Shown: positions 35,823-45,395, numbered from the stretch's first letter. The stretch: 64,000 bases of DNA from Flammeovirgaceae bacterium UBA6059 (GCA_002435755.1 DIYH01000027.1:181283-245282), one strand, 5' to 3'. Numbers and translations are program-made. The notes: generated from the sequence alone by a model not told the origin.

Positions 35823-37937
35823 CTAAAGACTCACACGAATTCCTGGGCCTATCATCACAAACCAGGCCGCATTAGAAAGCAGATAGCCTCCGCCAAGAAA
35901 AAGTGGAAAGGTCAGCTTAGACTTACTACGTGGATACAAGCTACCAAGCACCACGACTCCAATATCCCGATTATCATTGTCATTGGAGAAGTTGAAAGCA
36001 TTGAGGGCGATAAAACCCGCACCAATTTTATAAGGTCGTTCGATGGCGATCTTTTCAGGGTGGTAAAACGTGAATTGGGCCATCATCGCCAAACTGATAC
36101 CGCCCAGGTTATCAAAGTCATCGTCCTGATCCGCCCCAAAGCGCTTGGTCAACAGACCTGCCGGAAACGATACATCAATGTCAAAGCTGGTTAGCCGTTT
36201 CTGGATGATCTCAAGGCGCTCCTCCTGTGCGTTACCTCCATATTTGCTTTTGCTATGTCGGGCCGTGATCAAGACTTTAGACCACTCATTGAGTTCATAG
36301 GTCTTTTTGTTGAGGTATCGATTGAGCGCAAGCTTTTCATCACTACACCTTTGCTCTCTATACTGACCAAATCGAGGCGAATTCGAGCTCGGACACACTG
36401 CTATATCTTCTAACTCTTTGAAATCAATCAGATCATTTTTTTCTGAACGGAGCTCCACCTTGAGGTCCAGGTATTGAACACCGTGCATCGCTCCTGGTCT
36501 GTCGATCATATCAGTATCGAATTCGATTACAACATCGTTCACTACACTCTCGTAAAGTATCGGTCTGTTCTGGTCGACAATAGATATTGGTGTTTCTCCA
36601 TAATTGACCTTGACAAATGATAGAGGAGCACGATTATCATATTCAGCAATCTGTAGGGACGTATTCAAAGGTTCTCCATTCTGAAAAATCCTAATTGTCT
36701 TTCTCTTTATGTCCATCGGAATGTCGATGCGGTAGTAGCTTACCGAATTAGTCCCAGCGAGCGAATCAAAATCAATAGTTTGTACCCCTTCGAAGATGAG
36801 CGGCGCATTGTTCATCCCGTATCCTTCGATCTTAAGATCAACAGATTGTCCTGGATTGACCTGCCTGGTAGACCTCCACTCACCCTGGGGAGTCAGCATA
36901 CTGATATTGGTGATTTCTGTCCGGTGGATGATATTGAAGTTAGTAATGAACTTCGGATCATCTCCATCTTTCATATACAGATAACCATCAGATTTGTCAT
37001 GGAAGTTGTAAACTCTGAGTGATGATAGCACCTGGTTATTGCTCAGCCTACTTCGGGTATGGATCTCTGCGATTATGGCTCCACCTGGTTCGGATTGTCT
37101 CTCCAGACGATAGGTTTTGCCAAGTTCCAGGTTACGATGATCCTGAAGCTGTATTTCCACGCCTTCCAGACCTATGGTTTCGTTCTTAATTACTTCATTG
37201 AGGTTAACATCCAAAAATGCCAGGCGGCTGGCCTTAATGAAAAACATTTGCTCAATCTCAGGCAGCTCATAAACTGGCTGACCGCTATCACCAAGATTTG
37301 GTCTAAGGGTAGTCAACTTCACCTTGAGCTCAACTGGCCCAAGCTTGTTGGGGACAATATGGATTTTGGGCTTCCCTGCCTGTAAGCTGATTCGATATTC
37401 AAGTCCGTCTATACTCTGCCATTGGTTGTCAACAACCAGGTTTTGGGCGTCATTGGTCAATAAGTCAAACACTTTTTCCTCCCCGATATACATCTCAGTG
37501 TTCTGCGGTCGGAACTGGACTTCTGTATTCCGATAGGGAAACAGCGGGATGGAAATAGCTGTTTGGTTATCTTCATCATCAATCAAAAAAGTGAATGACA
37601 GATATCTCGACTCAATGAGATTATTGAATTGTGCTTTAAATCGATAATGATCTCCAAACCACAGCAGACTATCTATGATGCGGTAGTCAGAAGATGGTGC
37701 CAGCATCAATCCTGGCACTAAGCTGCCAGTATGTAGTTTGACCTGAGCTACAGGCTGAACATCCCTAAACTCAAAAGTTAAGGTCGGCTGATCACCAACC
37801 AAAATCGTATCCCTACTCCAATAGTGAACAGTTGTATCAACCTGCATCTCTACTCCCCGGAAAGGGGAAATGGACTGGGCTTCAACAGTGGTCAACAATG
37901 CCATCCATACCATGATCATACTAGTAACGCGGACCAT
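35823..37937 (-). CDS. large secreted protein of unknown function, possible outer-membrane barrel end
   Basis: About 704 residues from the Met at 37937, which gives a signal peptide (SMIMVWMALLTTVEAQS); the longer frame would run into trmN6. The body is rich in beta-strand-type sequence and Ig-like spacing (VELKVKLTTLRP, VDLKIEGYGMNNAPLIF). The last 110 residues look like amphipathic strands of an outer-membrane barrel, ending GPGIRVSL. No family is recognised. It is divergent from trmN6 and converges on the hydrolase with a three-base gap. Confidence 0.72.
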   Translation of the reverse strand: MVRVTSMIMVWMALLTTVEAQSISPFRGVEMQVDTTVHYWSRDTILVGDQPTLTFEFRDVQPVAQVKLHTGSLVPGLMLAPSSDYRIIDSLLWFGDHYRFKAQFNNLIESRYLSFTFLIDDEDNQTAISIPLFPYRNTEVQFRPQNTEMYIGEEKVFDLLTNDAQNLVVDNQWQSIDGLEYRISLQAGKPKIHIVPNKLGPVELKVKLTTLRPNLGDSGQPVYELPEIEQMFFIKASRLAFLDVNLNEVIKNETIGLEGVEIQLQDHRNLELGKTYRLERQSEPGGAIIAEIHTRSRLSNNQVLSSLRVYNFHDKSDGYLYMKDGDDPKFITNFNIIHRTEITNISMLTPQGEWRSTRQVNPGQSVDLKIEGYGMNNAPLIFEGVQTIDFDSLAGTNSVSYYRIDIPMDIKRKTIRIFQNGEPLNTSLQIAEYDNRAPLSFVKVNYGETPISIVDQNRPILYESVVNDVVIEFDTDMIDRPGAMHGVQYLDLKVELRSEKNDLIDFKELEDIAVCPSSNSPRFGQYREQRCSDEKLALNRYLNKKTYELNEWSKVLITARHSKSKYGGNAQEERLEIIQKRLTSFDIDVSFPAGLLTKRFGADQDDDFDNLGGISLAMMAQFTFYHPEKIAIERPYKIGAGFIALNAFNFSNDNDNRDIGVVVLGSLYPRSKSKLTFPLFLGGGYLLSNAAWFVMIGPGIRVSL

Positions 37938-37990
37938 CACTTGTAACGCGGCTGGGTTTAGAGGTATGGAAAGAATCGTGATCAAACGGC

Positions 37991-37998
37991 TAAGTTTG
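37991..37998 (+). promoter_or_regulatory. -7 promoter box directly before trmN6
   Basis: TAAGTTTG, a full match to TAnnTTTG, ends only seven bases before the ATG at 38006. If used, transcription would start at or next to the start codon, giving a leaderless mRNA. Confidence 0.4.
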
Positions 37999-38005
37999 CT
38001 GCAAT

Positions 38006-38722
38006 ATGCCAAATACGTATTTCGATTTCAAGCAATTTAGGGTGGATCAGGGCCAAAGTGGAATGAAGGTCACTACAGAGGGTTGCATATTGGGTGCCTG
38101 GGCACATCATTCAGCTCCTTCCAGGATTCTTGATATCGGAACCGGGACTGGGCTCTTAAGCCTAATGCTGGCTCAACGGTACCCCAAGACACAAATCGAG
38201 GCTGTAGAGTTAGATACCGAAACATCCAGACAAGCAGCGTCCAACTTCAATAACAGCCCATGGGTTGCAAGACTTAACTTGCGCAACTGTGCCGTCCAGG
38301 AGTATACACCTGATTCTGGAGAGCTGTTCGATTTGATGATCTGCAATCCACCCTTCTATCAAAACGATCTCAAGTCAGCCGATAACCAAAAGGCTATGGC
38401 CACCCACAACGATCATTTGACGTCTCGTATGGTTATCAACACTATTCAGAGACTATTGAAAGATGATGGTTCGGCCTTTGTCCTTTATCCGGTTTTTGAG
38501 TCTAAAGATTTTGAAAAAAGAATGGGTGAAAGTGAGTTATCCTTAATAGACATGTTATGTATTCGTGATAAGATCGATAAGCCCATTTTCAGGAGAATTT
38601 TGAGAATTGGCAAAGAATATATCTCGACTCCAAAACAATACGAATTGGTTATAAAGGACCAAGCGGGCAATTACACACCGGACTTCATCGACCTCCTCAG
38701 AGCCTACTATCTCTATCTTTAA
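38006..38722 (+). CDS. trmN6: tRNA1(Val) adenine-37 N6-methyltransferase TrmN6 (YfiC)
   Basis: A 238-residue SAM-dependent methyltransferase of the TrmN6 family, which modifies A37 of valine tRNA. SAM-binding motif LDIGTGTGLLSLMLA at 42-56, acidic EAVELD at 65-70, and the catalytic NPPF at 114-117, typical of N6-adenine methylation. The stop codon shares TTAA with the convergent saccharopine dehydrogenase gene. Confidence 0.9.
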   Translation: MPNTYFDFKQFRVDQGQSGMKVTTEGCILGAWAHHSAPSRILDIGTGTGLLSLMLAQRYPKTQIEAVELDTETSRQAASNFNNSPWVARLNLRNCAVQEYTPDSGELFDLMICNPPFYQNDLKSADNQKAMATHNDHLTSRMVINTIQRLLKDDGSAFVLYPVFESKDFEKRMGESELSLIDMLCIRDKIDKPIFRRILRIGKEYISTPKQYELVIKDQAGNYTPDFIDLLRAYYLYL

Positions 38723-40068
38723 ACCTTAGCAGCAAGCTCTATAGCCCGCTCTTCGAAGCGTATACCCATGGCCTCCAGCTCCGTCAGCACAGGCTGATAG
38801 ATTGACTTCTCCGTTGGGATATGAATTCCAGATAGCTTGATCGTGCCTTCCAACCAGAGCTTTGCCGTCACTCCGAGCGGCAATCCTACCGTCCTTGACA
38901 TACCGGTGTTAAGGTCATCTGTACCCGTGACTACCATATGAGACTGTATTTGGTGCGGATCGCCAGTTCCATCGAGATAGTCAAACTTATGCCACATGAC
39001 TATCATATCCTTATCCTCAGGCTGCAGACTCCACTTCTTCTTAAGGATGTGTTCTAATATCTGGGCTGGTGTACCTCTATCCAGACCTACCGGAATCTCC
39101 TCGAAGAGATCGAGCCATCTCAAACGATACATGATTTCTGATTCAAGCTCGATGTTCAGGTAATGAGCAAGCTTGAGTTCTACAGAATCATGTGGATTAT
39201 AGGACAAGAAACTATTGATAAACTGTCGGTGCGTCATTGCGGGCACATCATGCATCTCATAACTGTCATTAGTCGCACCCAACTGGATAAACACGTCCCA
39301 GGCCTTGCAGAAACCTGGCCTTCTCAGTGTCCCACGATAAAGTGTACGAATACCATGAAGATCATAAGAATCCAGGTATTTCAATGAGTCACGATTGGCA
39401 TAGCCTTCGAAATAACCATGACCGGGAATATGTATGATCTCGGTTCGCTTGAACAACCGGTGATATGGGATGTATTTGTACCGACCTTCCTGAATAAACT
39501 TCACATACCCCTGTCCGGCCATTACAACATTACGAGGGTTCCAGGTAAACTTGTACTCCCACGGGTTGTCCTCATCAGAAGGTGCCAGAAGCCCACCCGT
39601 GAAGGTCTCAAAACCGGTTAGCGTATAACCATCAGCCTTGATCCTATCAAGCACCAGCATAGCTGACATATGATCTATACCAGGATCCAAACCCATCTCC
39701 ATGATGAGAGTACCGCCGTTTTTCTCAAACTCCGGAGCTAAGGCCTGAATATCCGGAGTGACATAAGATGCAGTGAGCATCGACTTACCTAAACCAGCAC
39801 ATACGGCAGCCACATGAATATGAAATGCAGCCGGCAGCATACTTATGACCAAGTCAGCTTTGTGTATAAGCTCAAATCGCTCAGTCTCATCAAAAACATC
39901 AAACTTGGTGGCTGAGGCATAAGAGACACCTATCACCTTCATCTCGGCCATCTCAAGGTCCTGATCAGCGACAATCACTTTCAGCGGCATTGTTTTGCCA
40001 ACTTCTACAAGATAGTTGATCAGTGATGTACACGACCTGCCAGCTCCTAATACCAATACGGTTTGCAT
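38719..40068 (-). CDS. saccharopine dehydrogenase family protein
   Basis: A 449-residue NAD(P)-dependent enzyme of the saccharopine reductase type: Rossmann motif VLVLGAGRSCTSLINYL at the start, GLDPGIDHMSA at the domain junction and the Lys9-like C-terminal domain with LGATNDSYEM and SRTVGLPLGVTAKLW. Start is the Met at 40068: the promoter at 40096-40126 lies inside the longer frame, so the upstream Met cannot be used from it. It may act in lysine metabolism, but no partner lysine-ketoglutarate reductase is nearby. Confidence 0.88.
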   Translation of the reverse strand: MQTVLVLGAGRSCTSLINYLVEVGKTMPLKVIVADQDLEMAEMKVIGVSYASATKFDVFDETERFELIHKADLVISMLPAAFHIHVAAVCAGLGKSMLTASYVTPDIQALAPEFEKNGGTLIMEMGLDPGIDHMSAMLVLDRIKADGYTLTGFETFTGGLLAPSDEDNPWEYKFTWNPRNVVMAGQGYVKFIQEGRYKYIPYHRLFKRTEIIHIPGHGYFEGYANRDSLKYLDSYDLHGIRTLYRGTLRRPGFCKAWDVFIQLGATNDSYEMHDVPAMTHRQFINSFLSYNPHDSVELKLAHYLNIELESEIMYRLRWLDLFEEIPVGLDRGTPAQILEHILKKKWSLQPEDKDMIVMWHKFDYLDGTGDPHQIQSHMVVTGTDDLNTGMSRTVGLPLGVTAKLWLEGTIKLSGIHIPTEKSIYQPVLTELEAMGIRFEERAIELAAKV

Positions 40069-40095
40069 CTCAAAAAATGGGTTAATTACTCTGGC

Positions 40096-40126
40096 CAAAT
40101 TATACGATTTGACAGGAGTCATCAAA
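40096..40126 (-). promoter_or_regulatory. Bacteroidota-type promoter for the saccharopine dehydrogenase gene
   Basis: Minus strand TTTG, 19 bases, then ATAATTTG: both TTTG elements at the exact consensus spacing, with the TA of the -7 box displaced by one base. It ends 27 bases before the start codon at 40068 and decides the start choice. Confidence 0.6.
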
Positions 40127-40175
40127 CCTTTTGATCAGTTATTCAGTATTATATTGCTCCCATAAACATTGACCC

Positions 40176-40667
40176 ATGCCGGAAAAGAAAACGCTTACCA
40201 TCGACTATACTATTTATGATCGGGATGAGCTTTCGGATCATGTAAAGCACCTCATGGAAGCCGCCGAAAAGGCCATAGATTCAGCATACGCTCCCTATTC
40301 TAATTTTCATGTTGGTTCTGCCGTGCGACTGTCAGATGGTACTATCGTGAAAGGCAACAACCAGGAAAATGCGGCCTACCCTTCAGGGCTTTGTGCAGAG
40401 CGGGTGGCCCTGTTTTCCGCCAACTCGTCCTACCCCGATCTCACCATTGATACACTAGCCATTGTGGCCATGCCTAAAGGAGGTGATGACTATGTCTCTG
40501 CCGGGTCCTGCGGCAACTGCCGCCAGGTGATGATAGAGTATGAGCACAAACAAAAGAAGCCGTACGACATCTACCTTCGCCTACCGAAAAACAAAGTGTT
40601 AAAGATCAACTCCGCTTCTGATTACTTGCCCTTTTCCTTCAATTCTACCTCACTGCTGAGTCACTAG
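40176..40667 (+). CDS. cdd: cytidine deaminase
   Basis: A 163-residue zinc enzyme converting cytidine or deoxycytidine to the uridine form for pyrimidine salvage. Seen: YAPYSNFHVGSAV, the zinc/catalytic Cys-Ala-Glu in PSGLCAERVALF, and the two zinc cysteines in SAGSCGNCRQVM. It has a family-typical length plus about 20 extra N-terminal residues. Its stop shares CTAG with the convergent SDR gene. Confidence 0.94.
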   Translation: MPEKKTLTIDYTIYDRDELSDHVKHLMEAAEKAIDSAYAPYSNFHVGSAVRLSDGTIVKGNNQENAAYPSGLCAERVALFSANSSYPDLTIDTLAIVAMPKGGDDYVSAGSCGNCRQVMIEYEHKQKKPYDIYLRLPKNKVLKINSASDYLPFSFNSTSLLSH

Positions 40668-41413
40668 TGACGATTGACCACTGTAGCGCTCGCCTGGTCT
40701 GTCGGAAACAAGGTCAAATCTCCTACCATTACATGTGCGGGACGGGAAATTACATATGCCACAGCGTCAGCCACATCATCGCCTGTAAGGGCAGTAATGT
40801 CTGCATAGACTTTCTTAGCCCTCTCTTCATCACCTTTGAATCTTACCAGTGAAAACTCAGTTTCCACTAGCCCGGGGTTGATTGAGCAAACACGGATGCC
40901 GTGTGGATTCATATCCAGCCTCATCCCTTGGGTAATGGCATCTACAGCATATTTGGAAGCACAATACACATTCCCATTAGGGTAGACTTCCTTACCGGCA
41001 ATAGAGCTGATGTTGACAACAAAACCGGACTTGCGGTCCACCATACCCGGCAGCACTGCTTTAGAGACATAGAGCAATCCTTTAGCATTGATATCGATCA
41101 TGGCGTCCCAGTCATCCACAGATCCTTCGTGCACAGGTGCCAAGCCATGGGCATTACCTGCGTTATTGATCAATACATCTATGTTTCGCCATTTTTCCGG
41201 TAGGGAATCAATCTCAGTGAAGACGGCAGCTCTGTCCCGAACATCAAACGAAAGTGTATGGACGTCAGTGTGTTCTGAAAGCTGTGTTTTTAGTTGCCCA
41301 AGGCGTTCTTGCCTTCTACCGCAAATGATCAGGGCATAATCAGTAGATAACCTTCGTGCGGTAGCTTCTCCTATACCTGCGGTGGCACCAGTGATCAAGG
41401 CGATTTTCTTCAT
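40664..41413 (-). CDS. SDR family NAD(P)-dependent oxidoreductase
   Basis: A 249-residue classical short-chain dehydrogenase. Cofactor motif TGATAGIGEATARRL near residue 8, NNAG in VLINNAGNAHG, and the catalytic YxxxK as YCASKYA. It is closest in pattern to YdfG-type 3-hydroxy acid (serine/threonine) dehydrogenases (LAPVHEGSVDDWDAMIDIN). The exact substrate is uncertain. A -7 box is present at 41449-41456. Confidence 0.9.
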   Translation of the reverse strand: MKKIALITGATAGIGEATARRLSTDYALIICGRRQERLGQLKTQLSEHTDVHTLSFDVRDRAAVFTEIDSLPEKWRNIDVLINNAGNAHGLAPVHEGSVDDWDAMIDINAKGLLYVSKAVLPGMVDRKSGFVVNISSIAGKEVYPNGNVYCASKYAVDAITQGMRLDMNPHGIRVCSINPGLVETEFSLVRFKGDEERAKKVYADITALTGDDVADAVAYVISRPAHVMVGDLTLFPTDQASATVVNRH

Positions 41414-41448
41414 CGGAATAATAGTTTAATGAGCAATTAAAGTAAGTG

Positions 41449-41456
41449 CAAAGCTA
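41449..41456 (-). promoter_or_regulatory. -7 promoter box for the SDR gene
   Basis: Minus strand TAGCTTTG, a full match to TAnnTTTG, ending 35 bases before the start codon; no -33 TTTG at consensus spacing. Confidence 0.4.
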
Positions 41457-41471
41457 ACAAGCTAAGCTGGG

Positions 41472-42221
41472 CTAGGAAGGCCCTCCTTCGAAAGTTATAA
41501 AAATGCCAATGTTGTGTGGGCTGAGCCGCTGTAAACCTGCATTGAAAGAGTTGACCTCAGGTTCTAATGCGTTGAGCAATCCAAAAGAATATCGAAGTTC
41601 AGGAGAAAACTTGAACAAAGGGAAAAACAGATCGAAACCTACTCCGGCCTCAAGCGATAGGTTGAAATTACGGGTCTGCAGCTTTTCTCGCTCCTCCTCA
41701 TCCTCACCTTTGGCGGAGGCTTCAAACGCAGGATTGATACCACCAATCAAGTACATACCAATATTCCCTCGCCTTACAGATTTGTACTTGAGCAAAAGAG
41801 GAAATTCCACGATAGTGGCATCTCTGAATTCCGTCAATTCTGATCCATCGGTATATCTATATATAGTTTGAAACTCGTAAAACCCTACTTGGATCAAGGC
41901 TCTAAAGTCAAGGTATTGCCAAAGTCTAAAGTTAGAGATGAAGCCAAGTTTGAAACCGCCAAGATTTTTCGGTACAATAGAGTGTACACTATCCATGGCT
42001 GGTGACACAAAAAAATCGTTGTATTGAAGTCGATATGAGGATGAGTGCAATCCAATCAGGAAGCCATAGTGCAACCACTTCTCATCGTAGTTGGGCAGAT
42101 TGATCCTGACAGAACTCTGAGCCTTGGCCGTATGACCGACAAGAGCACACAATAATAAACCTAAGACTAAGCCTTTATGCCAGTGTAGATGGAGCTTATG
42201 CCAAAGGTGAGTGGCTTGCAT
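41472..42221 (-). CDS. porT: type IX secretion outer-membrane protein PorT
   Basis: A 249-residue outer-membrane beta-barrel protein of the PorT family, needed for type IX secretion and, in gliding Bacteroidota, for surface adhesin export. Seen: signal peptide ending AKAQ, then the PorT-typical start (NLPNYDEKWLHYGFLIGLHSS), LGFISNFRLWQYLDFR and FPLLLKYKSVRR. Its start lies 55 bases inside the end of ubiE; no alternative ATG precedes the signal peptide. The ubiE-porT order is conserved in many Bacteroidota. Confidence 0.88.
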   Translation of the reverse strand: MQATHLWHKLHLHWHKGLVLGLLLCALVGHTAKAQSSVRINLPNYDEKWLHYGFLIGLHSSSYRLQYNDFFVSPAMDSVHSIVPKNLGGFKLGFISNFRLWQYLDFRALIQVGFYEFQTIYRYTDGSELTEFRDATIVEFPLLLKYKSVRRGNIGMYLIGGINPAFEASAKGEDEEEREKLQTRNFNLSLEAGVGFDLFFPLFKFSPELRYSFGLLNALEPEVNSFNAGLQRLSPHNIGIFITFEGGPS

Positions 42222-42892
42222 GATGTGTTTTGAAAACCTGATTCTTGTAGTATATCTAAAAATTGTTGCCCATATGGAAAGGCGTTAACCGACTCTGGCA
42301 GATAAGTATAAGCTGCATTGTCGCTTGATACGATCTTTCCGATCAATGGCAAGATGTAGCGAAAATAGAAATTATACAATTGCTTAAATGGGAAAACGCT
42401 TGGCTTTGAAAACTCTAAAATCACCACCTTACCTCCGGGTTTTAATACCCTGAACATATCGGTAAGTCCTTTTTTGAGGTTCTCAAAATTCCTTACACCG
42501 AAGCTAACGATCACCGCGTCGAACTTATTGTCGTCAAACAAGAGGCCTTCGGAATCTCCCATTTGCATATCGATGATATGGTCGATCTTTTTACGTTTCA
42601 TCTTTTCTCTTCCTACCTCAAGCATTCCCTCAGAAATGTCCACACCTACGATCTTTTCAGGTTTAAGCACTAATGCTTCAATAGCAAAGTCCCCGGTACC
42701 AGTAGCAATATCTAGGATCAGCTTAGGTTGGTCCTCCTTAAGCATACCGACAGCCTTCTTTCGCCACAGTATGTCGATACCCAAACTTAAAAAGTGATTG
42801 AGAAAATCATAGCTCTTACTGATATTGTTAAACATATCAGCCACCTGACGCTTCTTGGTGGTATCTTTATCTTTGTAGGGAACTACAGCCAT
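42167..42892 (-). CDS. ubiE: demethylmenaquinone methyltransferase
   Basis: A 241-residue SAM methyltransferase that makes menaquinone from demethylmenaquinone for the respiratory chain. Seen: VADMFNNISKSYDFLNHFLSLG, SAM motif LDIATGTGDFAIEAL, NFENLKKGLTDMFRVLKPGG and the LEFSKP motif. It overlaps porT by 55 bases, which implies translational coupling between a respiratory and a secretion gene. Confidence 0.95.
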   Translation of the reverse strand: MAVVPYKDKDTTKKRQVADMFNNISKSYDFLNHFLSLGIDILWRKKAVGMLKEDQPKLILDIATGTGDFAIEALVLKPEKIVGVDISEGMLEVGREKMKRKKIDHIIDMQMGDSEGLLFDDNKFDAVIVSFGVRNFENLKKGLTDMFRVLKPGGKVVILEFSKPSVFPFKQLYNFYFRYILPLIGKIVSSDNAAYTYLPESVNAFPYGQQFLDILQESGFQNTSCKPLTFGISSIYTGIKA

Positions 42893-43024
42893 TAGCCTTG
42901 CTTCATTAAGAAAGAGTACAAAATTGCAACAATTAATCGTAAACAGGTCGTGTCACGCAATTGTTAATCCCGCTGGCGTTTTTACTGCCTATTGGCACTT
43001 GCCTTTATCTACCGCAATTTGTTC

Positions 43025-43624
43025 ATGAAGATCAATACTGCGCAATTCGTCATCAGCAATACGGACTATCAGAAATGCCCATCCAGCAAAAAGCCTGAGT
43101 ATGCATTCATTGGCAGATCCAACGTAGGTAAGTCTTCATTGATCAATATGCTTACCAATCACTCCAAATTGGCCAAAACTTCCGGGAAACCCGGTAAGAC
43201 ACAACTGATCAATCATTTCATTATCAACGATGAGTGGTATCTCGTAGATCTTCCCGGATACGGGTGGGCACAAGTATCTAAAAAGGAGCGAAGCAAATGG
43301 GACAAGATGGTGAAAGACTACCTGATCTATCGATCTAATCTCTTCCTGGTTTTTGTATTGGTAGACTCACGCCTACCACCACAGAAAATTGACCTTGAGT
43401 TTATCAACTGGATCGGTGAACAACAAATACCCCTCGCTATTATCTTGACAAAGACTGACAAACTCTCTAAAAATCAAGTCGCTAAGAACCAAGCTGGCCT
43501 TGTCAAATCCCTCAAAGCAAAATGGGACGAGGTACCTCCGGTTTTCAAATCATCTTCTGTTGATAAAAATGGCAAAGAGGATATTCTCAATTATATCGAT
43601 CAGATCAATCGAGGGAATTCCTAA
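43025..43624 (+). CDS. engB: ribosome biogenesis GTP-binding protein YihA/EngB
   Basis: A 199-residue small GTPase needed for large-subunit assembly. Walker A GRSNVGKSSL at 30-39, the KPGKTQLIN switch region, DLPGYGWA for G3 and TKTDKLSKNQ for G4. I chose the Met at 43025 because the conserved family start MKINTAQFV fits it. The -7-like GCAATTTG lies three bases before this start. Confidence 0.94.
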   Translation: MKINTAQFVISNTDYQKCPSSKKPEYAFIGRSNVGKSSLINMLTNHSKLAKTSGKPGKTQLINHFIINDEWYLVDLPGYGWAQVSKKERSKWDKMVKDYLIYRSNLFLVFVLVDSRLPPQKIDLEFINWIGEQQIPLAIILTKTDKLSKNQVAKNQAGLVKSLKAKWDEVPPVFKSSSVDKNGKEDILNYIDQINRGNS

Positions 43625-43630
43625 AAATTT

Positions 43631-43638
43631 TATGTTTG
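43631..43638 (+). promoter_or_regulatory. -7 promoter box for the DUF5606 gene
   Basis: TATGTTTG, a full match to TAnnTTTG, ending 19 bases before the start codon at 43658. A -33 element is not evident. Confidence 0.38.
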
Positions 43639-43657
43639 CCCGAAGATTAATTCAGCT

Positions 43658-44089
43658 ATGATAGAATTTAAGGACATTGCAACAGTAAGTGGGAAGGGCG
43701 GTCTCTTCAAGGTAGTCAACCCAACGAGGACAGGTGTTATCCTGGAGTCACTCGATAATAAAAAGAAGAAACTGGTAGTCAACGGACACACCAAAGTATC
43801 CATTTTGGCAGAGATATCCGTCTACACGACTGATGAGGACGGTGTAGTCCCTCTCGAAGAAGTCTTCCAGAAAATACATGCAGAGTTTGACGGAGATACC
43901 GGGCTTTCTAGTGCCTCAGACCCTGATGAGTTACGTGCTTTTCTCAAGTTCATCCTACCAGCATTTGATCAGGACCGTGTCTACGTGAGCGATATTAAAA
44001 AAATGGTAAGCTGGTACGGCATCCTGGTTAGAGAAGCTCCAGAACTACTCACCGCCCAGGTGGGAGAAAAGGCCGAAGAGTCAGAGTAG
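43658..44089 (+). CDS. DUF5606 domain-containing protein
   Basis: A 143-residue soluble protein. The DUF5606 domain is recognised by its start IEFKDIATVSGKGGLFKVV, the ILESLDNKKKKLVV and KVSILAEISVYT strands, and a C-terminal region with LPAFDQDRVYVSDIKKMVSWYG. The family is characteristic of Bacteroidota and its function is unknown. It is followed after three bases by another unknown gene in the same direction. Confidence 0.88.
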   Translation: MIEFKDIATVSGKGGLFKVVNPTRTGVILESLDNKKKKLVVNGHTKVSILAEISVYTTDEDGVVPLEEVFQKIHAEFDGDTGLSSASDPDELRAFLKFILPAFDQDRVYVSDIKKMVSWYGILVREAPELLTAQVGEKAEESE

Positions 44090-44092
44090 TAA

Positions 44093-44401
44093 ATGGCCAG
44101 CCAGGAGATTTTACGCCTTGGCTCACAGCTGATCACCAAAGACCTTGGTCTTGCACCGTCTGAGTTGGACGACACTTCTAACCTATCGGAACTCGAGGCT
44201 AAATTGACAAAGGTAGTCCAATACCTGCTTGATCGTGATTTTCAGAGGTTGGTCAACGCGATGTATCGCATAGACCTATCGGAATCGCAGTTCAAGGAAA
44301 TATTGGCAACAGCAGAACCTGAATTGGTGGCCTCATCTTTAGCTAAAGCCATCCTTAACCGAGAACTCGAAAAAGCTGAGTTAAGACGAAAATATAGTTG
44401 A
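44093..44401 (+). CDS. conserved-type helical protein of unknown function
   Basis: A 102-residue helical soluble protein with no recognised domain. It contains a leucine/aspartate-rich middle (VVQYLLDRDFQRLVNAMYRIDLSE) and a C-terminal charged helix (AKAILNRELEKAELRRKYS). It starts three bases after the DUF5606 gene, so it is probably in the same operon. It ends four bases before the convergent fbp gene. Confidence 0.75.
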   Translation: MASQEILRLGSQLITKDLGLAPSELDDTSNLSELEAKLTKVVQYLLDRDFQRLVNAMYRIDLSESQFKEILATAEPELVASSLAKAILNRELEKAELRRKYS

Positions 44402-44405
44402 GACC

Positions 44406-45395
44406 TTATTTGACAAAGCTCTCCATTTTGTCGACCATTGATTTAGAGCCGATGTACAAAGGAGACCTTTGATGAAGTGCCTTAGGCTCAATATCAAGTA
44501 TCCTTTGATGGCCATCCGTAGCACGACCACCTGCCTGCTCTGCGATTAGTGCCAGGGCATTGCACTCATAAAGCAACCTTAGTTTTCCTTCTGGTGCCTT
44601 AGCGGTTTTGGGATACATATATATACCACCCTTTAGCATGTTACGATGAAAATCAGCTACTAATGACCCTATGTAACGGGCGGAATAGTGCTGTCCTCTG
44701 CAATACTCAATGTAATCCATCACGTGCTGATCAAAGAGATTGTAAGACCCTTCATTGACAGAATATATTTTGCCATCTACAGGACATTTCATGATATCAT
44801 GCGAGAGTAAATACTCTCCCAAACTGGGCTCATAGGTAAAGCCATGCACACCATGACCAGTAGTATACACCATCATAGTAGACGAACCATACAATATATA
44901 TCCCGCTGCTACCTGTTCAGAACCTTTCTGAAGGATGTCCTCCATTTGTACCGGTCCTCCTGACGGAGATTTTCTACGGTAGATTGAGAATATAGTACCA
45001 ATGGAAACATTTACGTCGATATTGCTAGAGCCATCAAGCGGATCCATACATACTACATATCTGCTTTGCGGGTTTAGATTGATCACCTCTTCGTCCTCTT
45101 CTGATACTATCGCGCAAACTTCCCCTCCATTGGTCAATGCCCTGATAAATCTAATGTTCGCGATGACGTCAAGCTTTTGTTGGTCCTCTCCCTGCACATT
45201 CTTCTCTCCAAACCCTCCGGATATGTCCAGAAGCCCAGACTGATTCACTTCTCGGTTTATTATTTTGCCAGCCAAGGCGATATCTCTTACGAGCTGAGAG
45301 AGTTCACCTGTGGCATAGGGGAATTCATCTTGATTTCTCTTAATAAATCGGTCTAAGGTTGTTCCGATAGGAAGGCCTAAATTGCTTTTGTTCAT
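44406..45395 (-). CDS. fbp: class I fructose-1,6-bisphosphatase
   Basis: A 329-residue gluconeogenic enzyme. Class I motifs visible: SEEDEEVI, the metal-binding DPLDGSSNIDVNVSIGTIF, YGSSTMMVYTTG and YPKTAKAPEGKLRLLYECN. The length is standard. It is a single gene with its own -7 box (45415-45422), divergent from aspartate kinase. Confidence 0.97.
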   Translation of the reverse strand: MNKSNLGLPIGTTLDRFIKRNQDEFPYATGELSQLVRDIALAGKIINREVNQSGLLDISGGFGEKNVQGEDQQKLDVIANIRFIRALTNGGEVCAIVSEEDEEVINLNPQSRYVVCMDPLDGSSNIDVNVSIGTIFSIYRRKSPSGGPVQMEDILQKGSEQVAAGYILYGSSTMMVYTTGHGVHGFTYEPSLGEYLLSHDIMKCPVDGKIYSVNEGSYNLFDQHVMDYIEYCRGQHYSARYIGSLVADFHRNMLKGGIYMYPKTAKAPEGKLRLLYECNALALIAEQAGGRATDGHQRILDIEPKALHQRSPLYIGSKSMVDKMESFVK

